Shown here one piece after another: positions 54,618 through 64,000 of a stretch of DNA of 64,000 nt. Each line of letters starts with the position of its first letter. Positions within the stretch are counted from its first letter, which is position 1. The translations under genes and the position numbers were made by a program. This DNA comes from Uranotaenia lowii. Taxonomy: Eukaryota > Arthropoda > Insecta > Diptera > Culicidae. Below the pieces are notes generated by a model, which saw only the letters and a list, made by a program, of their open reading frames with translations, ran no database searches and had not been told where the DNA came from. Location of the stretch: contig NC_073693.1 in the NCBI RefSeq assembly GCF_029784155.1, positions 23,038,002-23,102,001 on the forward strand, in the 5' to 3' direction.

Positions 54618-57540
54618 ATAAGATTTCGAAGTTTTGGCCTTAGCTCTGAATCGAGATTGGTACTCACTTTAGTCGTCGATCAAAATTTGATGAGGAATTT
54701 CAAATTTAATGTTTGGAGAAGATCTTTTCTGGATTTTACACGGGTTGATTCAAATCATTTTCTAAATCAAATTAAAACTCATATTTTTCATTGAAAATTA
54801 TAGGCTTTTGAAATCAAAAACGTATTTTAAAAAGTTTTAACCTGAGCATTAGTTTTTTTTAATCCTTAGATATGATTTTAACACTCCTTCTGTATTTTTA
54901 TGAAAACTTTAAATTATAAAGTTATATGCTTTCACTTAGGAGTTTGAATTTAAATGGTCGAATCCACATTCCAAGATATTCTGATAAACAACACAAATCC
55001 ACATTTTTCCGAAGTGCAAAAAATTTAAGAGCTTCTTTTGATTCCGGATGCCCTGAATTCAAATATGCAATGATTTTTTTTTCTAAGATTTTGTTTTTGA
55101 AAAGACTTTCAAAAATAAGATAAAATCATTAAAGAAATTTCTGACGTTTTTTGACAAAACTTTAGCTAAAACAAAAGTTTTAAAATAGATCTTACCTCCC
55201 TCAGGACCGCAAGTTATTTGCAAAAAAAAACGATAGAAGTTTTCTTTTTTGTTTCATTTCCCCATTCTGTATCACTCGAGAATTAAAGAGAATGTTTATG
55301 AAAGTTTAAGACCAATTTGAGTTTTAGATATTTTTTTTGAAGCAAAAATCAAATGGTTTTGTAGGCTTCAACAAATTTATTAAATATAATTAAACCTTTT
55401 TTAAACTTTTTTCAGTAAAATCAAGAGTACTTGCAATGATGTCTTTCCAAATTTTGTAAAACTGTAGAACTGTTTTTCGATCATTCATCATCAAAATATT
55501 ATTTTTTAATTGAATGAAGTATAATTAACAAATTCGGAACCATTTTTTTTCAAATCTGATTCTTTTTTGAACTATTACACTCTTTATCAATAAAACTGGA
55601 GTTGTTAGACAACATCTGACTAAAAATGCGAGTCCAGGAATCTTCCAAATCAAGCTTTAAAAAAAAGCTCTAAAATACTGTTCCCTTGAGTAATTTATTT
55701 AATTCTCTTAATTGGTTTGAAATGGTACGTTTCAAAAAAACTTATCTTTCTCATCTTATTATGTTTTTTTTTAATTTTTTAATATATTTACCGAAATTTA
55801 TAGTCAAACTTTTTTATTTTTTTTTTGTAATAATTTAGATAAGTTTGTCTTTGTTTTTCAATTCCAAATTTTTGTGTTCAGAAATTATAATCTTCTTCCA
55901 GCGTATAAATCTAGATATGTAATAAGAAAATATAGTTCCCACCTTTAGTCCTTTCCAGGACATGATATTTCTACTGACTGCGAAAAAGTAGTCAGAGCTT
56001 AAAACTGTTAACTAAAAAATCTGCGCCGGATGATTTTATTAAATATTTCTTCTTTTTTTTTTAAATATATATTGAATTTAATTATCGATAATGTTTTTTA
56101 AAAATAATCCGTTAAGTTCAACATGGAACTTTCTAATTGAGAGTCCACATTTAATAATGATTAATTTTTTTTTTAAATTCAAGATATTGCATTGAAATTT
56201 AAAATCAACCCTCTTTTGCAAATGTTGAAAACCAATGTAATTTAAGATGATTAGAAATTTAAAAATGGTTAGTTTTGAGTAAAATTGATCAAATTGTCTG
56301 GTAAACTAATGAGCTTACTTGAAAACTTAAAGCTGACTTTGAATCAATTTAATATCCTTTATTGAACCAAGGAATCATAATTTTCCTAGATATTCTTTCT
56401 TCAGGGATGCTTTAAAAAATATATATATACTCCATTTTTTCAAAATATGAATTGATAAGAACAAGACTATTTATGACATCATCCAAGAAAGTTTTTAACT
56501 ATTTCATAAGAAAAGTTTTAACTCATTCAACAAATTTGTTGAAGACTTCGGAATAATTTGACTCATGCTATAAGAAACATCCAAGATCCAGTTTAGTTTA
56601 AATCTTCTTTCAAATTTTGTTGAAATTCCCATTTTGCTTAGTTTTGAGGAAAATTTATAAAAAGAAAACTTCAACAACTTTTTTCCCAGAAGTCATAGCT
56701 ACACGCGGTCTTCGGGAAAATTTATCATTGAGTCAAAAATTTATGTTTTCTCAATATTTTTAATGTTCTACAGTTTTGCCAAAAAAGTGTACAAATTTAT
56801 AATATGAATCTGACCTATTTTCAAAAAAAAAATCTCTAAAACAAAAGCTTTTATCCATCAGCTGGATGATTATCATTATCACAGAACGTATTTGGCCTCT
56901 CAAAAATCTCAGTTCTTCAGATGATTTGAATGTGCGTTTTGAGTCGTATTAACCCGAACAGCTTTGGAAGGTTAATAATGAATGAAAAAGTGTTTGTCTT
57001 AAACATAAGTTTTGTTATTGGTTCAAAGTTATTTAATGAATTTAAGTTCTATCGATTTTGATTAAATAATTTGGCCAGGTGAAAGAAAAAATATGCAAGT
57101 TATAAAATTGAAGCTACCAATTAAACAATAAAACTATAAGGTAACATTGATAATTAGATTTTTTAGCATAATATTGTTCTTAGTTTTGATCAATGAAAGA
57201 CGCCAATGCATCAATACTGGTAAAATGTCTTTAATAAACTGAACAACAATAATAATTACCCTTATGAAGAGAAAATTAACAACATTAGCCCTGGAAATCA
57301 TCTTTAAATTTTTACCGCAATATCATGTAATAAATCTGATCTGGTAAGAAGATATAATTTCCCACAGTGAAAATTGAACATTTAAGCTTTCAATTCAACC
57401 GTTGAAACGTTGTTTCACAAACAGTCAGTTGAGGTAAAAATTCAACTGGTCGATTTAACTTGTGCATAACCAAAGGCGCTTTCTGAAGCGGTCGAAGCTT
57501 TCCCTCATTTTAAGTACAAATTTTGTTCTGGTAAAGTTTA
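54618..57540. other. Gene-free AT-rich stretch
   Basis: No supported gene, RNA or element ends. The open frame 54926-55123 has no domain. It could be intergenic or an upstream intron of the gene beginning at 58291. Confidence 0.4.
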
Positions 57541-57665
57541 GTACATACTGTCAACTGGGGCATCATGCAACAGCATGGTTAGATGTAAAATTTGTATACC
57601 ACAACACTTATTACATTTTTTTCTTAATATAATGTGATAAAGCTATCGTAAAGAGTGAATAAAGG
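57541..57665 (+). repeat. End fragment of the GGGCATCATGC element
   Basis: CAACTGGGGCATCATGCAAC, AGCATGGTTAGATG and TTTGTATACCACAACACTT match 52013-52080 closely. The rest of the element is missing. Confidence 0.7.
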
Positions 57666-58290
57666 TTCTGAAAAGAAAATTTAAGAATATTATTCTGGTC
57701 TCTCTGCTTTTTCGGGTGACGAAAAAATAGACTTCGTGCTTTAAATGAACGAGCAATCATTTATTCTGGATGAAAAAAAAACTTTATACCTAACATCGAT
57801 ACACAATTGTCTTGTCCTTGATCAGAATACCGTTCCACATTTCTTTCCATGGAACATTATTAAAGTGTAGTTGCCTCACGAGAGAAGAATCCTCCCCAAG
57901 GACAAACTCCCCCTTTAAGTGTTGCTACAATATTTCAAATGGCTAATTTATAAACCCTACGCTCACTTTCCCGAAACGTCCAAAACCTACCGACAGCAAT
58001 AGGTCAATATCGAAAAGCACACACAGACCCGAGAAATTTCCCCAGAGGAATGAAAAACATGGGGCCATCAGGGACGGAAAAAAGGAAAAGAAAAGTTCCG
58101 ACCACCAGCCTTTTTGGTCCGCTGGTCGTTTGATCTCACTAACATCCTCCCAAAAACATCATTAGTGTTTTTCGCCTCCGTCCATCCATTCATCGGACAA
58201 CAAATATATGTATTTTTACGTTGGATCCCCATAAATTCATCTTATACGCTGACCTTTTTCTTTGCTTTTTTTTTCTCTCTGTGATTGCAG
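57666..58290. other. Putative intron upstream of exon 58291
   Basis: It ends with a pyrimidine-rich tract and acceptor (TTTTTTTTCTCTCTGTGATTGCAG at the end). No earlier exon was recognised. Confidence 0.35.
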
Positions 58291-61200
58291 TTGAAGACGC
58301 CGATGCGGACGAAGAAGACGGACAAGGCAATGGAGGCGGAGGAGGAGGAGGCCGAGGGGACGATCGAGGGGACCGGGAAATCAACGGCGAGAAGGAAAAG
58401 CTCAACGAGGATGAATCCCTGCGGGGGGACGACGGATCTCCGGAGCCACCGAACGGGGAAATCGTCTCGATACTGCGGAAGAACGTTTCGCTGCTACAAA
58501 ATCAGTGGGTTTACCGGTTTTTTCTTTTTTTTTTTACTTGTCTGTTCCTTTGCCCTTTTTGCTGAGCCCGGTCTGATTCTTTTTCCACCTTTTCCTTTTC
58601 CTCCTTTTTTTGTTCATTGGACTTTCGTTTTACGTTCATTGATAACGGAGCATTGTTGTCAAATTGGAATTACTCCGTAGCCTATCTTAAGGCGCTTTAT
58701 CTTCAGATAGTGTAGGCTTAGGCGGTTTTTTCCATCTTCGGACAATTAATTAGTATCCAAGTAAAAATCCCTATGATATCTCTAAATATCTATTATTTGA
58801 CACAGTTTTTCCAAACATTTGTCAATAATTTGGCAACACTGCTCCAAAAATAACCAATATAACGGAAACCGATAAAAAAAATGCAACAACCTTTTTCTTG
58901 GCCCAAAGTTTCATCGTCCATCCATTATAACCGAGAACTTTCTACACAGTCCACAGTAAAATTGTGTTTTACTTTACTATACACATCTATGTAGCTACTT
59001 ACGGTTTCATGTTTACCTATTTGATTTTTTTCCTCCTCAATTCTATTTTTTCCAAACCGGGAAGGCTTTCTTAATCTGTTTCTTTCCCTTCTTTTTTTTC
59101 TTAACGCTCCATCCGTTCATCAGAGAAATTTCTTCCAGCCAGCAGAACTTCTTCAAGATGTTGGACCAGAAGATTGAAGAGGTAATTGAATTTGTTCATT
59201 TTTGTACAGCCACTTTGCTTTTTGATGGGTCCTACGAAGAATGCGAATATAGTTAACTATAAGTCGAGGGGCTACACTCACAGAACGGTTGATAATTTAT
59301 TGAAATTTAATAAGGAAAAGGCAAGAATTTTAACAATTTGGAAAAAATAATTTTGACTACTATGATGATTTTGACAATTTTGACAATTTTGACAATTTTG
59401 ACAATTTGAAAATTTTGAAAATTTTGACAATTTTGACAATTTTGACAATTTTGACAATTTTGACAATTTTGACAATTTTGACAATTTTGACAATTTTGAC
59501 AATTTTGACAATTTTGACAATTTTGACAATTTTGACAATTTTGACAATTTTGACAATTTTGACAATTTTGACAATTTTGACAATTTTGACAATTTTGACA
59601 ATTTTGACAATTTTGACAATTTTGACAATTTTGACAATTTTGACAATTTTGACAATTTTGACAATTTTGACAATTTTGACAATTTTGACAATTTTGACAA
59701 TTTTGACAATTTTGACAATTTTGACAATTTTGACAATTTTGACAATTTTGACAATTTTGACAATTTTGACAATTTTGACAATTTTGACAATTTTGACAAT
59801 TTTGACAATTTTGACAATTTTGACAGTTTTGACAATTTTGACAATTTTGACAATTTTGACAATTTTGACAATTTTGACAATTTTGACAATTTTGACAATT
59901 TTGACAATTTTGAAAATTTTGAAAATTTTGACAATTTTGACAATTTTGACAATTTTGACAATTTTGACAATTTTGACAATTTTGACAATTTTGACAATTA
60001 TGACAATTTTAACAACTTTCTTACTTGTGTCATTTATGTCATTAATGTCATTTTTGTCATTAATGTCATTTCTGTCATTTTTGTCATTTTTGTCATTTTT
60101 GTCATTTTTGTCATTTTTGTCATTTTTGTCATTTTTGTCATTTTTGTCATTTTTGTCATTTTTGTCATTTTTGTCATTTTTGTCATTTTTGTCATTTTTG
60201 TCATTTTTGTCATTTTTGTCATTTTTGTCATTTTTGTCATTTTTGTCATTTTTGTCATTTTTGTCATTTTTGTCATTTTTGTCATTTTTGTCATTTTTGT
60301 CATTTTTGTCATTTTTGTCATTTTTGTCATTTTTGTCATTTTTGTCATTTTTGTCATTTTTGTCATTTTTGTCATTTTTGTCATTTTTGTCATTTTTGTC
60401 ATTTTTGTCATTTTTGTCATTTTTGTCATATTTGTCATTTTTGTCATTTTTGTCATTTTTGTCATTTTTGACATTTTTGTCATTTTTGTCATTTTTGTCA
60501 TTTTTGTCATTTTTGTCATTTTTGTCATTTTTGTCATTTTGGTCATTTTTGTCATTTTTGTCATTTTTGTCATTTTTGTCATTTTTGTCATTTTTGTCAT
60601 TTTTGTCATTTTTGTCATTTTTGTCATTTTTGTCATTTTTGTCATTTTTGTCATTTTTGTCATTTTTGTCATTTTTGTCATTTTTGTCATTTTTGTCATT
60701 TTTGTCATTTTTGTCATTTTTGTCATTTTTGTCATTTTTGTCATTTTTGTCATTTTTGTCATTTTTGTCATTTTTGACATTTTTGTCATTTTTGTCATTT
60801 TTGTCATTTTTGTCATTTTTGTCATTTTTGTCATTTTTGTCATTTTTGTCATTTTTGTCATTTTTGTCATTTTGGTCATTTTTGTCATTTTTGTCATTTT
60901 TGTCATTTTTGTCATTTTTGTCATTTTTGTCATTTTTGTCATTTTTGTCATTTTTGTCATTTTTGTCATTTTTGTCATTTTTGTCATTTTTGTCATTTTT
61001 GTCATTTTTGTCATTTTTGTCATTTTTGTCATTTTTGTCATTTTTGTCATTTTTGTCATTTTTGTCATTTTTGTCATTTTTGTCATTTTTGTCATTTTTG
61101 TCATTTTTGTCATTTTTGTCATTTTTGTCATTTTTGTCATTTTTGTCATTTTTGCCATTTTTGTCATTTTTGTCATTTTTGTCATTTTTGTCATTTTTGT

Positions 61201-63674
61201 CATTTTTGTCATTTTTGTCATTTTTGTCATTTTTGTCATTTTTGTCATTTTTGTCATTTTTGTCATTTTTGTCATTTTTGTCATTTTTGTCATTTTTGTC
61301 ATTTTTGTCATTTTTGTCATTTTTGTCATTTTTGTCATTTTTGTCATTTTTGTCATTTTTGTCATTTTTGTCATTTTTGTCATTTTTGTCATTTTTGTCA
61401 TTTTTGTCATTTTTGTCATTTTTGTCATTTTTGTCATTTTTGTCATTTTTATCATTTTTGTCATTTTTGTCATTTTTGTCATTTTTGTCATTTTTGTCAT
61501 TTTTGTCATTTTTGTCATTTTTGTCATTTTTGTCATTTTTGTCATTTTTGTCATTTTTGTCATTTTTGTCATTTTTGTCATTTTTGTCATTTTTGTCATT
61601 TTTGTCATTTTTGTCATTTTTGTCATTTTTGTCATTTTTGTCATTTTTGTCATTTTTGTCGTTTTTGTCATTTTTGTCATTTTTGTCATTTTTGTCATTT
61701 TTGTCATTTTTGTCATTTTTGTCATTTTTGTCATTTTTGTCATTTTTGTCATTTTTGTCATTTTTAATTTTTGTCATTTTTGTCATTTTTATCATTTTTG
61801 TCATTTTTGTCATTTTTGTCATTTTTGTCATTTTTGTCATTTTTGTCATTTTTGTCATTTTTGTCATTTTTGTCATTTTTGTCATTTTTGTCATTTTTGT
61901 CATTTTTGTCATTTTTGTCATTTTTGTCATTTTTGTCATTTTTGTCATTTTTGTCATTTTTGTCATTTTTGTCATTTTTGTCATTTTTGTCATTTTTGTC
62001 ATTTTTGTCATTTTTGTCATTTTTGTCATTTTTGTCATTTTTGTCATTTTTGTCATTTTTGTCATTTTTGTCATTTTTGTCATTTTTGTCATTTTTGTCA
62101 TTTTTGTCATTTTTGTCATTTTTGTCATTTTTGTCATTTTTGTCATTTTTGTAATTCTTGTCATTTTTGTTGTCATTTTTATCATTTTTGTCATTTTGGT
62201 CATTTTTTTTATTATTGAATTTTAACGTTTAGGTTTTCGATTTCATAGTTCAGATTTCAGATTACAGATTTCAGATTTCAGATTTCAGATTTCAGATTTC
62301 AGATTTCAGATTTCAGATTTTAATTTTCAGATTTCAGATTTCAGATTTCAGATTTCAGATTTCAGATTTCAGATTTCAGATTTCAGATTTCAGATTTCAG
62401 ATTTCAGATTTCATATTTCAGATTTCAGATTTCAGATTTCAGATTTCAGATTTCAGATTTCAGATTTCAGATTTCAGATTTCAGATTTCAGATTTCAGAT
62501 TTCAGATTTCAGATTTCAGATTTCAGATTTCAGATTTCAGATTTCAGATTTCAGATTTCAGATTTCATATCTCAGATTTCAGATTTCAGATTTCAGAATT
62601 CAGATTTGAGATTTTAGATTTCAGATTCTACAATTCAGATTTCAGATTTGAGATTTCAGATTTCAAAATTCAGATTTTAGATTTCAGATTTCAGACTATA
62701 GATTTTGATTTTGATTTCAGATTAAAGATTTGAGGTTTGTTGAAATTTCAGGTTTCACAACAACAAATTGTTATTCTTTAGAAATGAACTGAAAGAGCTG
62801 TCTTTTTAAAAGATTTAGTGAATGGCTATTCAAGGGACATTTCACCATCTTTTCAGGGCCCAGATTACGACTCCAGCAGTGAAACCGAGCTCGCACTTGA
62901 AGAGGCCCGGATGAATGCCCTCGTTCAGCACTGGGAATCGGCCAGCTTGACAACGTCCATGTGTTCTTCCACTAGCCGGTCACTTCAGGGAACGCCGGTG
63001 CGGCAAGTGTCACTAAGGTATGATTTAGTTGGATAATATTTCAAGAAGATTCTAAGATTATTTTAATCGTCAACAGGCAACCTCAACTGAGACCATCATT
63101 CCAGCAACCTCTCAGTGCAGAGTTGCTCTCGCAGCAGCAGTTGATCAAACAGCAACACCAGCTAATATTCCAACAGCAACAACAACAGCAGCAACTTCAA
63201 CAACAACAACAGCAGCAGCAGCAGCAACAGCAAATCATACACCAAAACTTCAACATCAACATGAACATTAACAGTCCAAAACGGGTAATAGGAAGTGGGA
63301 GCGTAGTCAGTGTGGGTGGAATCCCACTAAATCTGGACAGCCGGCAAATGCTGGCCCAAACCATAATCCACCAGAACTACGGAGTGTTGCAGCCACCTGG
63401 GACGGCACCTCAGCTACGTCCCAGCTCTGGGCGAACGTTGCCAACTCCGGTGCAAAGTCTTCAGCTATCGTACTATCAGCAGCAGCAACAGCAACAGTTG
63501 CAAGCCCATCAACAGCAACAGCAGCAGCAACACCAGCAACAGCAAGCTCAACAGCAGCAGCAACAACTCCAAGGGCTGGCCAGTGCCATCTCCGGAGGAT
63601 CTCTACAGCAATTCCAAGCGCAATCGTTACCACCGCATACGTACTACAATGATATTCTGAGGCATCCTCTGCAG
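58291..63674 (+). CDS. Acidic, Ser-rich, polyglutamine protein (internal exons only)
   Basis: Four exons are predicted at 58291-58504, 59124-59181, 62857-63017 and 63077-63674. Their phases join consistently (entering at 1, then 2, 0, 2 and leaving at 0), giving about 344 residues with no start or stop codon in the window. The order is an acidic segment (VEDADADEEDGQGN), a glycine run, then EIVSILRKNVSLLQNQ and EISSSQQNFFKMLDQKIEE, which could form a short coiled coil. Next come DYDSSSETELALEEARMNAL and a Ser/Thr-rich stretch with SLQGTPVRQVSLR, which contains phosphorylation-like Arg-x-x-Ser sites. The last exon is Gln-rich with two polyQ tracts encoded by mixed CAG and CAA. Exons 2 and 3 are separated by an intron almost filled with satellites. 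I do not recognise the family; localisation and function are unknown. The well-spaced canonical splice sites and GC-rich codons argue that it is real. Confidence 0.75.
58505..59123. other. Intron of the polyglutamine gene
   Basis: Pyrimidine-rich, with T-runs; no repeat or RNA recognised. Confidence 0.45.
59366..60017 (-). repeat. 9-bp satellite, block E (TTTTGACAA)n
   Basis: About 650 bp of TTTTGACAA on the plus strand, equal to TTGTCAAAA on the minus strand. It has a few GAAAATTTT variants near both ends and one GACAG variant near 59823. It directly precedes block F and lies in the intron of the polyglutamine gene. Confidence 0.95.
60028..62205 (-). repeat. 9-bp satellite, block F (TTTTTGTCA)n
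   Basis: About 2.2 kb of TTTTTGTCA on the plus strand, equal to TGACAAAAA on the minus strand, the same unit as in block C. Markers include a GACAT variant at 60471 and 60777 and a GGTCAT variant at 60541 and 60874. The pair recurs about 306-333 bp later, indicating an internal segmental duplication with a three-unit length difference. Open frames of up to 947 codons spanning E and F are artefacts. Confidence 0.96.
62239..62735 (+). repeat. 7-bp satellite (TTTCAGA)n, block G
   Basis: About 500 bp of CAGATTT units, very pure at 62260-62610 and decayed toward 62735. On the sense strand of the polyglutamine gene each unit contains TTTCAG followed by A, which matches a 3' splice-site consensus. 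The array ends about 120 bp before the true acceptor at 62856. Confidence 0.96.
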
Positions 63675-64000
63675 GTTAGTGACAGAAAACTTACCTTGAG
63701 AAATGTTGAATCTTCAACCAAAAACAAAACGACGAAAACAAGCAGTAGCACGTGTTTGACAGTTGAACCGTCAAAAATTATTCAGTGAAAACTTCAACAT
63801 GACATGCTCCGCATGAGTACCTTTAACAGATAGTTGTTTGTTTACTTACCGATGACACGCGCTCACTTTGAAGTGAGGCGACTGCGACTGGGACTGGTGA
63901 TTCCGTTCTTGACCTTCGATCCTAGCAGCCTGTTATCAGGGAAAGAAAAAGTAGAATTGAATCCAAAATCCTACCACAGGCTTCATCGTGGTCTTCCATG
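63675..64000. other. Downstream intron of the polyglutamine gene
   Basis: It begins with donor GTTAGTGAC. No further exon can be proven before the window ends. Confidence 0.4.

Noticed and set aside
58190..58405. Minus-strand Pro/Ser-rich 71-codon frame
   Set aside because: It is the antisense shadow of the acidic, glycine-rich exon at 58291-58504.
59360..62225. Very long open frames (up to 947 codons) over blocks E and F, and similar ones over A, B, C and D
   Set aside because: They are consequences of a 9-bp period lacking stop codons in any frame; every frame on both strands is open and encodes a three-residue repeat.
63307..63633. Minus-strand Ala/Val-rich 108-codon frame
   Set aside because: It is the antisense shadow of the polyglutamine exon (CAG/CAA read as CTG/TTG and GCT/GTT).

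Overview
The window looks like AT-rich nuclear DNA of a dipteran, most likely a mosquito (Culicidae). It has short phase-conserved introns, an Inr-like TCAGTT, a CAG/CAA-rich polyglutamine exon, BEL/Pao gag, tRNA-derived SINE-like repeats and remnants of a DD37E (ITmD37E-like) mariner-family transposase, a lineage known mainly from mosquitoes. No prokaryotic, rRNA or true tRNA genes were found. The species call is inference.

Four genes can be supported. Three encode related small four-transmembrane proteins of unknown function. Copy 1 is on the minus strand (10990-19029, four exons, 168 aa). Copy 2 is on the plus strand (28863-38515, three exons, 204 aa). Copy 3 is on the plus strand (39071-39678, three exons, 158 aa). 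They share an N-terminal His-Gly motif, the same phase-1 splice boundaries and a basic-to-acidic tail after the last membrane segment, so they form a divergently arranged duplicated cluster. A fourth gene on the plus strand (58291-63674, internal exons only) encodes an acidic, serine-rich and then glutamine-rich protein that I cannot name.

Everything else is repeats. Six blocks of 9-bp satellite total about 9.9 kb, roughly 15% of the window. They lie at 14714-17108 (large intron of copy 1), 20159-22491 (between copies 1 and 2), 39849-42246 (two abutting blocks just after copy 3) and 59366-62205 (two abutting blocks in an intron of the fourth gene), where a 7-bp (CAGATTT)n block follows. The two compound arrays have the same internal order in opposite orientation.

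The second theme is short non-autonomous DNA transposons. At least six have 8-bp target duplications, exact in five, and hAT-type ends, commonly CAGNGNTGCCA. Each family carries its own 6-8 base word, reiterated on one strand near both ends. Several are nested: a hAT-like element inside a piggyBac-like MITE at 7178-7688, one interrupting a SINE near 1 kb, and three elements inside a larger 4.3-kb hAT-like element at 50338-54609. Other elements include a long-armed foldback (30961-32847), TA-flanked MITEs (23950-25191), a degenerate non-LTR reverse transcriptase (3600-4600) and an intact 602-codon BEL/Pao gag frame with a PHD-type zinc finger (44750-46558). All exon structures are manual predictions from splice consensus and reading frame.
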